A DNA stretch of 40,661 nt, taken from the NCBI GenBank assembly GCA_039189655.1, contig JBCCYN010000019.1:1-40661 (forward strand), given 5' to 3'. Position numbers and translations under genes: made by a program. Origin of the DNA: Acuticoccus sp039189655 (GTDB taxonomy: Bacteria; Pseudomonadota; Alphaproteobacteria; Rhizobiales; Amorphaceae). Position 1 is the stretch's first letter. Each line of letters opens with the position of its first letter. Shown piece by piece: positions 15,428-23,720 of this stretch. A model generated the notes under the pieces. The model ran no database searches. It was not told the origin of the DNA and saw nothing but the letters and a program-made list of their open reading frames with translations.

Positions 15428-16429
15428 TCAACCTATCCGCCCCCAATTCTTCACCATATCGCAAGCGATTTCGAAAGCTTTACGCGTTGCGCCCAGATCG
15501 GCGCGCCCCTGTCCTGCAATATCGAAGGCGGTGCCATGGGCGGGTGTCGTCACCGGAATGGGAAGGCCTCCCTGCACGGTGACGCCCCGGTCGAAGCCGA
15601 GTAGTTTGAGGGCGATTTGGCCTTGGTCATGGTACATCGTTACCACTGCGTCTAGTTCTCCCCCCGTGACCTTGCGGAATACCGTATCAGAGGGTGTGGG
15701 TCCCTCCACCGCCATTTGCATAAGGGCAAGGTCGCGGACCGCCGGCTCGATTACATCGATCTCTTCGCGGCCAAAATTGCCACCGTCACCGGCATGGGGG
15801 TTGAGAGCGGCGACGGCGATACGGGGGCGGGTATAACCCGCGCGCCGCAACACGCGGTCAATCAGGTGCGTTGCGTCCTTGATCCTGTCGCCGTTGATGG
15901 CAGCCGCGACATCTTTGAGCGCAATGTGGCTCGTCACGCGGCTCGTCCACATACCGTCGAGAGTGTTGAGTTCGGAGACGTAACCTTGCACCCCAAGCTT
16001 TTCGGCCATGTAGTGCAGCTCATCGGAGTGCCCTATCCCAGCGAGGTGCATTGAGGTCTTGTTGAACGGCCCAAATACTATGCCGTCGATGATGTTTGCC
16101 TTCGCCAACTCCAGCGCTTCGTCGAGGACGCGCAGAGTGGAACGCCCCGATGCCTCGGTGCTTTCTGCGATTTTTACTTCATCCGGGGAAATGGTTTCTG
16201 TCGGGTGTAGCGCAAAGCTTGGCTGTTCGGTCCAAACGGTGTCGGCGACCTCTACTGCTCGCAGATCATGCGCAATGCCGGCCTGCTCCTGACCCCGTTC
16301 GAAAACGTGGGCGTCACCGATCAGCAGGATATGGGCCTGCGCTGTGCATTCGTCCTCTAACAGGCGGGCAATAAGTTCCGGTCCAATACCGCTGGGGTCG
16401 CCTGGAATGATGCCGATTCTCGGGGTCAT
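15428..16429 (-). CDS. PdxA2-type 4-phosphoacid dehydrogenase (PdxA family)
   Basis: This is a metal-dependent, NAD-linked decarboxylating dehydrogenase of the PdxA family, 333 residues. Family motifs are GDPSGIGPE (10-18), FGPFNKTSMHLAG (119-131, in place of the TAPINK of vitamin B6-pathway enzymes), GHSDE, the metal-ligand histidines His168, His212 and His267 (SHIAL, NPHAGDGG, YHDQG), and PAHGTAFDIAGQG near the end. These align with His166/211/266 of E. coli PdxA. The context of acid-sugar enzymes and transporter points to the PdxA2 branch, which oxidises 4-phospho-D-threonate or 4-phospho-D-erythronate to dihydroxyacetone phosphate and CO2. The partner DUF1537 kinase is not in the window. 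It is the last gene of the operon; its ATG overlaps the regulator stop (ATGA). A role in pyridoxal phosphate synthesis is less likely. Confidence 0.85.
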   Translation of the reverse strand: MTPRIGIIPGDPSGIGPELIARLLEDECTAQAHILLIGDAHVFERGQEQAGIAHDLRAVEVADTVWTEQPSFALHPTETISPDEVKIAESTEASGRSTLRVLDEALELAKANIIDGIVFGPFNKTSMHLAGIGHSDELHYMAEKLGVQGYVSELNTLDGMWTSRVTSHIALKDVAAAINGDRIKDATHLIDRVLRRAGYTRPRIAVAALNPHAGDGGNFGREEIDVIEPAVRDLALMQMAVEGPTPSDTVFRKVTGGELDAVVTMYHDQGQIALKLLGFDRGVTVQGGLPIPVTTPAHGTAFDIAGQGRADLGATRKAFEIACDMVKNWGRIG

Positions 16430-17145
16430 GATCCGGCCTTTTGGTGCTCGCGATCGGCCCGAGCGGATTTGATGTTCTGCACTGCCGAGGACAAATGGGT
16501 CTTTAGCGCCGCCGCTGTTGCGATCTCATCGCGTGCAGCGAGGGCTGCTGCGATGGCTTCGTGTTCGGCCAAGGTCTGCGCCCGACCGGCCTTCCGCCGG
16601 GAGGAGACAAAGCGCGCCCGCCAAAGCCGAGCATTGTACTGGCGGTGTGTCACCATCAGCGCGCGGTTGCCGCTGGCGCGCACGATTGTGTCGTGCATCC
16701 GCATATCCGTGCGAAAGAATTCCAGGGGTGGGAGGCGATCCGACCCCTCCCGCATTTGACGCACAAGGTCCGCCACCTCTTCGATCTCTGATTGGGAGGC
16801 GCTGGCGCAGGCGAGTCCCCCCGCTAGCGCCTCCAACGCGCCCATGACCGTCAAGCTCTCTATGATGGTGTTCAGCGACGGATCGGCCACCCTGGGGCGC
16901 CGCGTTACGGAGTATTCTACCAGTCCTTCTTGTTCCAGGAGTGCAAGTGCGCTCTTTAGAGGTGTGCGGCTGATACCTAGCGCTGCAGCGACGTCTCGCT
17001 CGGATATGGCTGCGCCCGGTGGTAGTTTCTCCAACAAAATAAATTCGCGTAGTTTGTCGGCGGCAATTTCCGCAAGGGTCGCGCGCGGACGCTCCAATTC
17101 TAGATCCGCATCGTCCCGCGAAAGAATATCTGCAGCCTTCGACAC
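16426..17145 (-). CDS. GntR-family regulator, FCD subfamily
   Basis: This is a 239-residue transcription factor. The N-terminal winged helix has GntR features (ISERDVAAALGISRTPLKSALALLEQEGLV, about 48-76). The all-helical FCD effector domain has the metal/ligand pattern Asp147, His151, His195 and His217. FCD regulators typically bind an acid such as a sugar acid or oxo-acid. It is encoded inside the acid-sugar operon (four bases after the AraD-like stop, ATGA overlap with the PdxA2-like gene) and probably represses it through the palindrome at 23721-23750. The start is the GTG at 17145, preceded by GGAAG. Confidence 0.9.
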   Translation of the reverse strand: MSKAADILSRDDADLELERPRATLAEIAADKLREFILLEKLPPGAAISERDVAAALGISRTPLKSALALLEQEGLVEYSVTRRPRVADPSLNTIIESLTVMGALEALAGGLACASASQSEIEEVADLVRQMREGSDRLPPLEFFRTDMRMHDTIVRASGNRALMVTHRQYNARLWRARFVSSRRKAGRAQTLAEHEAIAAALAARDEIATAAALKTHLSSAVQNIKSARADREHQKAGS

Positions 17146-17149
17146 CGAA

Positions 17150-18061
17150 CTACTTCCCCCAACTCAGAGCCACCGGATCCAGCGGCCGTATGAGCCTCAT
17201 GAGGAGGTCACGGGTTTGCGGGTGAAGCGGCGGTATGGGGTGGCGGCAATACTCTGATCGGATGACCCCGCCCTGGGCCATCGCGGCCTTGGCGGCCCGG
17301 AAGCCGCACTGTCGGTTCTCATGATTGATGGCGAGGGAAACACGTGCGTAAGCCTCAAAAGCGCCGTCCCGGTCGCCGGCGGCATATGCATCCAACACCG
17401 GCTTGATTTGGTCGGGTATCAATGCGGAGGTCATTGTGCCTGTCGCCCCGGCTTCAAGGTCCGCCACAAGCGTAATGGCTTCCTCCCCGTCGAAAGGCCC
17501 TTCAATGGCTTCGCCGCCCGCTGCGATCAGGTCGCGGAGCTTTGCTGCCGCTTGTGGGCATTCAATCTTGAAAAGCTTGACCATCTCAATTTCCCGGGCC
17601 ATGCGCACCAGGAGTGGCACCGAAAGCTCGACACCGGAGAGCGGTGCGTCCTGCACCATCAGGGGAACGCCAACGTCGCTAACGCGTGTAAACTGCTCGA
17701 AGGTTTGCTCCGGCGTCCCCTTCAGCAGTGCGCCGTGATAGGGCGGCATCATCATCAAAATATCTGCGCCGTGGGTTTTGGCGTGCTTTGCTCGGGATAC
17801 AGCAATGTCCGTTGCGTAGTGGCTCACCGTCACAATCACGGGGATACGTCCGGCCACGTGTTCCAGCGACAGCTCTGTCAGCCGCCGGCGTTCCTCATCG
17901 GAGATCAAAAACTGCTCGGAGAAATTGGCGAGGATGCAAATGCCGTCGTTGCCCTGATCGATCATGCAATCGATCACCCGCTTCATGCCCTCATAGTCCA
18001 CCGACCCGTCCTCGCGGAACGGTGTTGGTGCTACGGGCCAGATGCCGCGGTAGCGTGTCAT
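17150..18061 (-). CDS. DHDPS-family lyase/dehydratase, AraD-like (2-keto-3-deoxy acid dehydratase)
   Basis: This is a cytoplasmic class I lyase of the DapA/NAL family, 303 residues. It has the variant loop ILANFSEQF (43-51) in place of GTTGE, plus MPPYHGA, MVQDAPLSG, the Schiff-base lysine in LFKIECP (Lys165), AIEGPFDGEEAITLVADLEAGATGTMT, NHENRQ and RHPIPPLHPQTR. From memory these stretches closely match the L-2-keto-3-deoxyarabonate dehydratase AraD of Azospirillum, which makes alpha-ketoglutaric semialdehyde. The ATG at 18061 overlaps the stop of the upstream sugar-acid dehydratase as ATGA, as expected if one enzyme feeds the other. The exact sugar-acid substrate is not proven. Confidence 0.85.
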   Translation of the reverse strand: MTRYRGIWPVAPTPFREDGSVDYEGMKRVIDCMIDQGNDGICILANFSEQFLISDEERRRLTELSLEHVAGRIPVIVTVSHYATDIAVSRAKHAKTHGADILMMMPPYHGALLKGTPEQTFEQFTRVSDVGVPLMVQDAPLSGVELSVPLLVRMAREIEMVKLFKIECPQAAAKLRDLIAAGGEAIEGPFDGEEAITLVADLEAGATGTMTSALIPDQIKPVLDAYAAGDRDGAFEAYARVSLAINHENRQCGFRAAKAAMAQGGVIRSEYCRHPIPPLHPQTRDLLMRLIRPLDPVALSWGK

Positions 18062-19233
18062 TCAGCGATCTCGAAGTATTTGAGATACTTGTCGGTGATG
18101 GTGATACCCAAACCCGGCGTGTCGTCGTCGAGCTGTAAAAAGCCGCCTTCCGCTTCGGGATCACCGTCAAAAATATAATAGAACAGTTCGTTACCCACTT
18201 CGACGTCGAAGACCGGAAAATACTCGCTCATGGGGCAGTTGGTATTTGCCATGGTCAGGTGATAGTTATGGACCTGCCCGGCATGGGGGATGACTGGAAT
18301 CTGCGCCGCTTCGGCGATTGCGTTGATTTTCTGCGCTGCCGTAATCCCGCCCACGCGATTGGTGTCATACTGCAGAACACTCACCGCCTTGCGGTTGATG
18401 AGGTCGGCACAGCTGATGACCGAAAATTCGTGCTCACCGCCCGATATGGGCACGATATTCATGGCGCTGAGCTCTGCGTACCCTGCCACATCATCGGCGA
18501 GGACAGGCTCCTCAACCCAACGGAGTTCAAACGGAGCGAGTTTTGGAAGCATTCGTTTCGCATAGTCGACGTTCCAACCCATGTAACAATCGGCCATAAG
18601 GTCTTTGTCGTATCCCAACACCTCCCGCAGGGCCTCCAAGCGCTTCAGGTTTTCGCGCATGCCCGCCATACCGTCTTTGGGGCCGTAACCGAAGCGGGTC
18701 TTGAAGGCGCGGTAGCCGTTTTTCACGGCCTCTTGCGCCTCCCGTTGCATGGCCTCGATACTATCGGAATAGAGTTTTGAATAGTATACGGGAATAGCTT
18801 CCTTTGTGCGCCCGCCCAAGAGCTTGAAAACCGGCTTTCCCGTGAGTTTTCCCATCAAATCCCAGATGGCGATGTCTATGGCGGAGATCGCGATCATCCC
18901 GACACCTTTGCGGCCCCAGGCATGGGTGCGGCGGTACATCTTTTCCCAGATATAGGCGTAGTCGAACGGATCTTCCCCCAGCACCAGCGGCTCATACCAG
19001 TCGTCGATGGCGCCCTTGACGAGAGTGGGCGCGAGCGCGGCGTTCCCAATGCCCACTGTTCCATCCGTTGTTTCCACCTCGCAAGTGAGCCACTGGTGAA
19101 ACCGGAAAGATGCCATAGCATCGCCCTTCATCCACAGTGCGTCCGAAGCATTGGTGCAGAAGTTACCTTGCGGGGGGACCGTGGGGCCGGTCCAGTTCCA
19201 GACACGGGCGCGGACTGATTTGATCTTGGTCAT
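18058..19233 (-). CDS. Enolase-superfamily sugar-acid dehydratase, L-rhamnonate-dehydratase-like
   Basis: This is a mandelate racemase/muconate-lactonizing-type enzyme, 391 residues, expected to dehydrate an aldonic acid to its 2-keto-3-deoxy form. The Mg ligands are Asp215 (DCYMGWN), Glu241 (WVEEP) and Glu267 (GGEHE). The His317-Asp290 dyad (IPHAGQVHNYH; QYDTNRVGGIT) has the same 27-residue spacing as in RhmD (His329/Asp302). The second-strand motif reads FKTRFGYGP, where RhmD has KMPTHWGP, so substrate preference may differ. It is directly downstream of tctA (21 bp) and coupled to the AraD-like gene, giving a two-step aldonate to 2-keto-3-deoxy acid to semialdehyde route by inference. Confidence 0.88.
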   Translation of the reverse strand: MTKIKSVRARVWNWTGPTVPPQGNFCTNASDALWMKGDAMASFRFHQWLTCEVETTDGTVGIGNAALAPTLVKGAIDDWYEPLVLGEDPFDYAYIWEKMYRRTHAWGRKGVGMIAISAIDIAIWDLMGKLTGKPVFKLLGGRTKEAIPVYYSKLYSDSIEAMQREAQEAVKNGYRAFKTRFGYGPKDGMAGMRENLKRLEALREVLGYDKDLMADCYMGWNVDYAKRMLPKLAPFELRWVEEPVLADDVAGYAELSAMNIVPISGGEHEFSVISCADLINRKAVSVLQYDTNRVGGITAAQKINAIAEAAQIPVIPHAGQVHNYHLTMANTNCPMSEYFPVFDVEVGNELFYYIFDGDPEAEGGFLQLDDDTPGLGITITDKYLKYFEIAE

Positions 19234-19254
19234 GGCTTTTCCTGTGAGGATCGA

Positions 19255-20736
19255 TCAGGCGGACCGGCGTTTCACGCGCGCAAGGATTGCTGGCCCGAAG
19301 AGACTGACAAGGGAAAGAACGATAAAGAAAAGCGCGAGCGGTTGCGTAAAGATGAGCCACCACTGCCCATCAAAGATTTTCAGGGAGTTTTGCAAGTTGG
19401 TCTCCACCATATGACCAAGGATCAATCCGATGGCTACCGGCGCCACGGCAAACCCAAAGCGGCGCATGAAGAAGCCGATGATCCCGAAAATCATGACCAG
19501 CCATACATCCAGCATCGACTGGTTGAGGGCGTAGGCCCCAATGATGGAGAGCGCGAAGACGATAGGCCAAAGGATGGGGATTGGAATGAGCGAGACCCGC
19601 GCGAACTGTTTTGCGAAGAATAGGCCGATAAAGAGGAACATGATGTTGGCCAGGAGCATGGCGCCAAAGATGCCGTAGACGGTGTCCACCTGCTCAGTGA
19701 AGAGGTAGGGCCCCGGGCGCAATCCATGTACTAGGAGCCCGACGAGAATTACCGCTGCTGTACCAGAGCCGGGGATCCCAAGGACCATTGTCGGCACCAT
19801 GGCGCCGCCAGTGGCAGCATTGTTAGCAGCTTCCGCTCCTGCGATGCCTTCGATGGACCCTTTGCCGAATTCTTCCGGCGTGCGGGACCAGCGCCGGGCC
19901 TCCGAATAGCCGACCATTGAGGCCACAGTCGCGCCCTCAGCGGGCAAGATGCCGATGAAGGTACCGATGCCGCACGAGCGAATAATGGTCCGCCAAATCT
20001 TGCGATAGTCTTCGCGGGTCGGCAATTTGATGGCTTTCATCCGCACAGCAACCGCTGAGTTTTTTAAGTTGCCCGCCTGCATCAGCAATTCTGACATGGC
20101 AAAGAGGCCAATCATCACGGCCACAAAGTCGAGACCTTCGTAAAGCTCGTATTGACCGAACATGAAGCGCTCGATGGATGTGGATTTATCCGCACCGATT
20201 GTGGCGAGCCAAACGCCGAACACGCCGCCGATGAGGTTTTTTACAGCGCCGCCGTCGGAGATGGTGGCCAGCATGGAAAGCCCGAAAAGCGTGAGCGCAA
20301 AGTACTCTGGCGGGCGGAACTCGTAGGCGATAGAGGCCATCAACGGCGCTGCAATGGCAAGCGCAATGACAGAAAAGATACCGCCGATGGCCGACGCCAC
20401 CACCGCAACGCCAAGCGCCCGGCCGGCCTCGCCCCTTTTTGCCAGGGGATAGCCGTCAAGACAGGTCACCGCAGAAGATGATGTCCCCGGCGTGTTGATG
20501 AGGATGGCCGTGATCGACCCCGCGAAGGTTGCCGAAACGTAGATCGTCGTCAAAACGGTAATCGCGTGGATCGGCTCCATGGTGAGCGTGAAGGAAAGGA
20601 GTAATGCCGCGCCAGTGGTGGCGCCCAATCCCGGCAATGCACCGATGATGACGCCCGCCACCGTTGTGATGGCGACGAGGAAGACCAATTCCGGGTCGAC
20701 GAAGACCGCTCCCATGGCGCCGATGGCATCGTACAC
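19255..20736 (-). CDS. Tripartite tricarboxylate transporter large permease TctA-like
   Basis: This is the large membrane subunit of a TTT-family solute importer, 493 residues with about 11-12 hydrophobic helices. Hallmarks are GALPGLGATTGAALLLSFT near the N-terminus, INTPGTSSSAVTCLDGYPLAKRGEAGRALG, ILPAEGATVASMVGYSEARRWSR and VLGIPGSGTAAVILVGLLVHGLRPGP. GTG 20736 with AAGGGG upstream is the preferred start, ten bases after tctB. An ATG at 20715 is possible. The neighbouring genes suggest the cargo is a sugar acid rather than citrate. Confidence 0.93.
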   Translation of the reverse strand: MYDAIGAMGAVFVDPELVFLVAITTVAGVIIGALPGLGATTGAALLLSFTLTMEPIHAITVLTTIYVSATFAGSITAILINTPGTSSSAVTCLDGYPLAKRGEAGRALGVAVVASAIGGIFSVIALAIAAPLMASIAYEFRPPEYFALTLFGLSMLATISDGGAVKNLIGGVFGVWLATIGADKSTSIERFMFGQYELYEGLDFVAVMIGLFAMSELLMQAGNLKNSAVAVRMKAIKLPTREDYRKIWRTIIRSCGIGTFIGILPAEGATVASMVGYSEARRWSRTPEEFGKGSIEGIAGAEAANNAATGGAMVPTMVLGIPGSGTAAVILVGLLVHGLRPGPYLFTEQVDTVYGIFGAMLLANIMFLFIGLFFAKQFARVSLIPIPILWPIVFALSIIGAYALNQSMLDVWLVMIFGIIGFFMRRFGFAVAPVAIGLILGHMVETNLQNSLKIFDGQWWLIFTQPLALFFIVLSLVSLFGPAILARVKRRSA

Positions 20737-20746
20737 GGCCCGCCCC

Positions 20747-21268
20747 TTAGCCGTAGTAAAGGTTGGTGAGCAGTCCGCGCGGAAAACGGACCTCCAGCAC
20801 CACATCGAAGAAGACAAGGATCGTCAGGGGTGTCAGCAAAGCCAACGAAGCTGCCACGAAGATGCGCCGCTCACCCCACAAGATGGTTTTGGCGAAGATC
20901 ACGATGGCCATGGCGACCATCATGTCGACGAAAGTGGTCACCAGTGCAAAGACGCCCATCAAGGCGATGGTGACCCAAACCATGCCTTCCAGCGGCTCGC
21001 GTCGGGGGGGCGGGTTCAGCAATGTTTCCCGCAAGAGAAACCCGTTCATGAGCCCGATCACCACCATGAGGAAGATGGGAAACGTTCTGGGCTGCATTCC
21101 TTCGCCCACAAAAGCGGGTGGCGCTTTCTTCAGCGTCAAAGCAACGGCGACGACCGTCGCCGCGAAGGAAAATATAAAGACCGACACGAGGACGTCAGCC
21201 AATGCCGGCCGCGCGCCCCTGCCGGTTTGCGGGTCCGGCGATGCGGGATCGGTATGGTCCAACGACAT
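20747..21268 (-). CDS. Tripartite tricarboxylate transporter small permease TctB-like
   Basis: This is the small membrane subunit that pairs with TctA, 173 residues with four predicted helices (about 25-45, 65-80, 98-130 as two closely spaced segments, and 138-160). TctB proteins diverge rapidly, so assignment rests on size, hydrophobic profile, the GMQPRTFPIFLMVVIGLMNG segment after helix 1, and position between tctC and tctA. Confidence 0.85.
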   Translation of the reverse strand: MSLDHTDPASPDPQTGRGARPALADVLVSVFIFSFAATVVAVALTLKKAPPAFVGEGMQPRTFPIFLMVVIGLMNGFLLRETLLNPPPRREPLEGMVWVTIALMGVFALVTTFVDMMVAMAIVIFAKTILWGERRIFVAASLALLTPLTILVFFDVVLEVRFPRGLLTNLYYG

Positions 21269-21283
21269 CGCCGAACCAACGCT

Positions 21284-22237
21284 TTACTTCAGGCCCAATT
21301 CGTCGAGCGCCGGACCCATGGCACTCACCATGTCGGACATTTGTTTGCCCCATTCCTCAGCGCCCACAACCGATCCCGCATCAAGGCCTACGGACGTCAG
21401 ATATGCTTGGTAGACGCTGTGGCCCATGGCTTCCATGAGCTTTTCTTCCAGCATTGCCGCCTTTTCGTCGGAGATGGTCGCTGGGGCAACGAAGCCGCGG
21501 ATCGTCGAAAAGCTCACCGGAATACCCAGGGCATGGGAGGTGGTGGCGTCTGGAATCACCTCCATCGCATTTTCCGAAAGGATGATCTGCGGGCAGATGT
21601 CTCCGGCCTCGATCTGCGACTGCGCTTCCGAGAGGTTGAGGACGCCCACATCGACAGACCCTGCCACCAGCTGTGTTGCCACTTCGCCGCCGCCCGAGAA
21701 CGGAACGATGGTCGGCTGGGTCAAGCCGCCTTCCTTCGCAAAGACGTAAGTGGAGAGTTGATCGATGTCGCCCAAGTTCGCGGTGCCGAATTTGATGGCG
21801 CCGGCCTTCATGGCGTCCACTAGCTTTTGAGGCGAGTTATAGTCGCTGTCGCAGGTGGTCATAAAGATTTGTGGGTCATCCGTGCCACGGGCAATGGGGC
21901 GCATATCTTCCATCGCAAGCGGCGTCTTGCCGGCGGCCATCTGTATTGCATGGCCGCTTGTGAAGGTCATGAGAAGGTGGTCGTCGTCGATGTTGTCGTT
22001 AAAATAGTTCATGGCGACAATGCCCGCGCCGCCGCGCTTGTTGACCACCACCATATCCTGACCGAGTGCCCGCCGGCCGCGGATCATCATCATGCGCGTG
22101 GTGACGTCGGTGCCGCCGCCCGCCCCAGCGTGGGTGATAACTTCGATTGTCTTGTTGGGGTATTCCTCCTGAGCCAACGCAGGAAATGCGGCGGCCAGTG
22201 CGGCAGCAGCGACGGTCATCTTCAGCAGGGTCTTCAT
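21284..22237 (-). CDS. Tripartite tricarboxylate transporter substrate-binding protein TctC-like
   Basis: This is the periplasmic receptor of the TTT system, 317 residues (Bug/TctC family). A Sec signal peptide (MKTLLKMTVAAAALAAAFPALAQ) is followed by EEYPNKTIEVITHAGAGGGTDVTTRMM, the family's first ligand loop. Other conserved parts are VVNKRGGAGIVAMNYF, KFGTANLGDIDQL and VPFSGGGEVATQLVAGSVDVGV. ATG 22237 is chosen because GAGGAGG lies ten bases upstream; a TTG two codons earlier sits too close. It is the second gene of the operon, after the SAF-domain oxidoreductase. The ligand is probably a carboxylate, most likely a sugar acid given the downstream enzymes. Confidence 0.92.
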   Translation of the reverse strand: MKTLLKMTVAAAALAAAFPALAQEEYPNKTIEVITHAGAGGGTDVTTRMMMIRGRRALGQDMVVVNKRGGAGIVAMNYFNDNIDDDHLLMTFTSGHAIQMAAGKTPLAMEDMRPIARGTDDPQIFMTTCDSDYNSPQKLVDAMKAGAIKFGTANLGDIDQLSTYVFAKEGGLTQPTIVPFSGGGEVATQLVAGSVDVGVLNLSEAQSQIEAGDICPQIILSENAMEVIPDATTSHALGIPVSFSTIRGFVAPATISDEKAAMLEEKLMEAMGHSVYQAYLTSVGLDAGSVVGAEEWGKQMSDMVSAMGPALDELGLK

Positions 22238-22265
22238 CGTCAAGTTTCCTCCTCGGGGTTTCTTG

Positions 22266-23678
22266 TCATGCGGTTTCGCGCACCGCTGTCTCGCGGCTCG
22301 GGAAAAAGAGCGTGTCCTGAACGCGCCTGAGCTGCAACAACTCGCCCGTCCGCGTCAGATCGAGATCCGCCATTTTGATGGTATCGCCCGCGCCGACGGA
22401 GCGTATGAGGGTTCGATTTGCTGCAATGTAAAAGGGGGCAGCGGCGTCCGGCCCAAGGGCGCCGGCGGGCACGATGCGAGGGCCAACATTCTCGATGGTA
22501 TGGTGATGCCCGCCCATGGTGAGATGGGTTCCCGCGGGCAGCTCAGCGTGGGCCACGGCCGTGAGATCCACTTGGTGGCTGGGTTTCTCACGACCGCTTG
22601 TCTCCCCAAGGATAGCCGCGTCGAGCAATGTGGTGGCCGCCTCAACACCCAAGAGATGGCGCGGGATGGTGAGCATCGCAGTTCGACCATCGGGCGAGAG
22701 GATGTGGCCTTTTTCTCCTAAAAGGCGCCAGGTTTTAGCGTCGCCGCATCGAACAACAATAAAAACACCACCCGCAAGGCTCAGTTCAAATGGCCGGCGC
22801 ACACAGTGAAACACGTCGAGTACGCGCGTCTCGCTAAATATCCCACCCTCCGAACGAGGCCGGAACAGCGACGGCACCTCTTGGATCCGCGCGAGTGGCG
22901 CGTGCAAATCCGGCCGGTCTGGCAAAAAGCCGGTAGCGTTGGCGACGATGGAAAGTTCGCAAAGATCAGGTACCGCTCGCTGGACGAACGGAGCAGCCAA
23001 CCTAGCCCGCCGGGCTATTCGCGCAATGAGGTCCGTGGTCTCGCCCGTCAGCGTCTCGCCCATCTGTGGACAATCGATGCTGTGGCCATTGGAAGTAAGC
23101 GTGCCCGCTTCAGGATCGAAGACAAAGTCGTATTCGCTGGATTTTCCAGCCGCCAGAATTTCCAGCCCGAGCACCTCGGCCCAGCTGATGAGGCCGATGA
23201 GCAAGCTCGGTTGATCGCCATCCACTGGCGTAACCACGCGCTCCCTTTTCCCAGCCATATGGGCAAGCAAAGGGCCGACAACGCAGTCGGCTTCCTTTGA
23301 AACCATCGCCACGTGCCGCCCAGCTTCGACCGCCATGCGGGCATGGCGCGCGGCTCCCTCCGGATGACCCGTCGCCTCCACAAGAACGGCAAAGGGAAGA
23401 TCGATCACCGCCGCCAAGTCATCGGTGACGACTTTCTTTCCCTGGGAGTACGCGACCTTTGCTTCAGTCGCGTTGGTGCATAGCATCCAAGTACTCGGTG
23501 AAAATCCGAGTTCACGCAGGGCCGCAACTGCGATCTCCGGCTCGCGCTCCACCACCACGCGGACGTTAAGAAGCGGGATTGAGACCGACTGCGCAAGCAG
23601 ACAGCGACCGAAGCCTCCCGCTCCCGCCAAACAGACCTCGACCAGGTCAGCATTTCGGTATCTCGCCGCGTAGTTCAC
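22266..23678 (-). CDS. NAD(P)-dependent oxidoreductase with C-terminal SAF domain (homoserine-dehydrogenase-like)
   Basis: This protein of about 470 residues has an N-terminal Rossmann domain (EVCLAGAGGFGRCLLAQS) and a central part resembling homoserine dehydrogenase (VLVEATGHPEGAARHARMAVEAGRHVAMVSKEAD, then VTPVDGDQPSLLIGLISWAEVLG). A C-terminal SAF-like region (ELPAGTHLTMGG near the middle of the last third, ending IRSVGAGDTIKMADLDL) follows. Proteins of this architecture occur in acid-sugar and polyol clusters, but I know no settled reaction for them. The frame runs to a TTG at 23741 inside the palindrome. I prefer GTG 23678, with GGAG six bases upstream, which gives (M)NYAARYRNADLVEVCLAGAG. 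It is the first gene of the operon. Confidence 0.78.
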   Translation of the reverse strand: MNYAARYRNADLVEVCLAGAGGFGRCLLAQSVSIPLLNVRVVVEREPEIAVAALRELGFSPSTWMLCTNATEAKVAYSQGKKVVTDDLAAVIDLPFAVLVEATGHPEGAARHARMAVEAGRHVAMVSKEADCVVGPLLAHMAGKRERVVTPVDGDQPSLLIGLISWAEVLGLEILAAGKSSEYDFVFDPEAGTLTSNGHSIDCPQMGETLTGETTDLIARIARRARLAAPFVQRAVPDLCELSIVANATGFLPDRPDLHAPLARIQEVPSLFRPRSEGGIFSETRVLDVFHCVRRPFELSLAGGVFIVVRCGDAKTWRLLGEKGHILSPDGRTAMLTIPRHLLGVEAATTLLDAAILGETSGREKPSHQVDLTAVAHAELPAGTHLTMGGHHHTIENVGPRIVPAGALGPDAAAPFYIAANRTLIRSVGAGDTIKMADLDLTRTGELLQLRRVQDTLFFPSRETAVRETA

Positions 23679-23720
23679 CGCGCACTCCGCCGCCGCTTCC
23701 AAATCCCGTTTAGCCCATAC

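Noticed and set aside
19342..21823. Long plus-strand open frames opposite the TTT transporter genes (for example 20579-21823)
   Set aside because: Mirror frames of high-GC coding DNA; histidine- and arginine-rich translations without motifs, and no ribosome sites.
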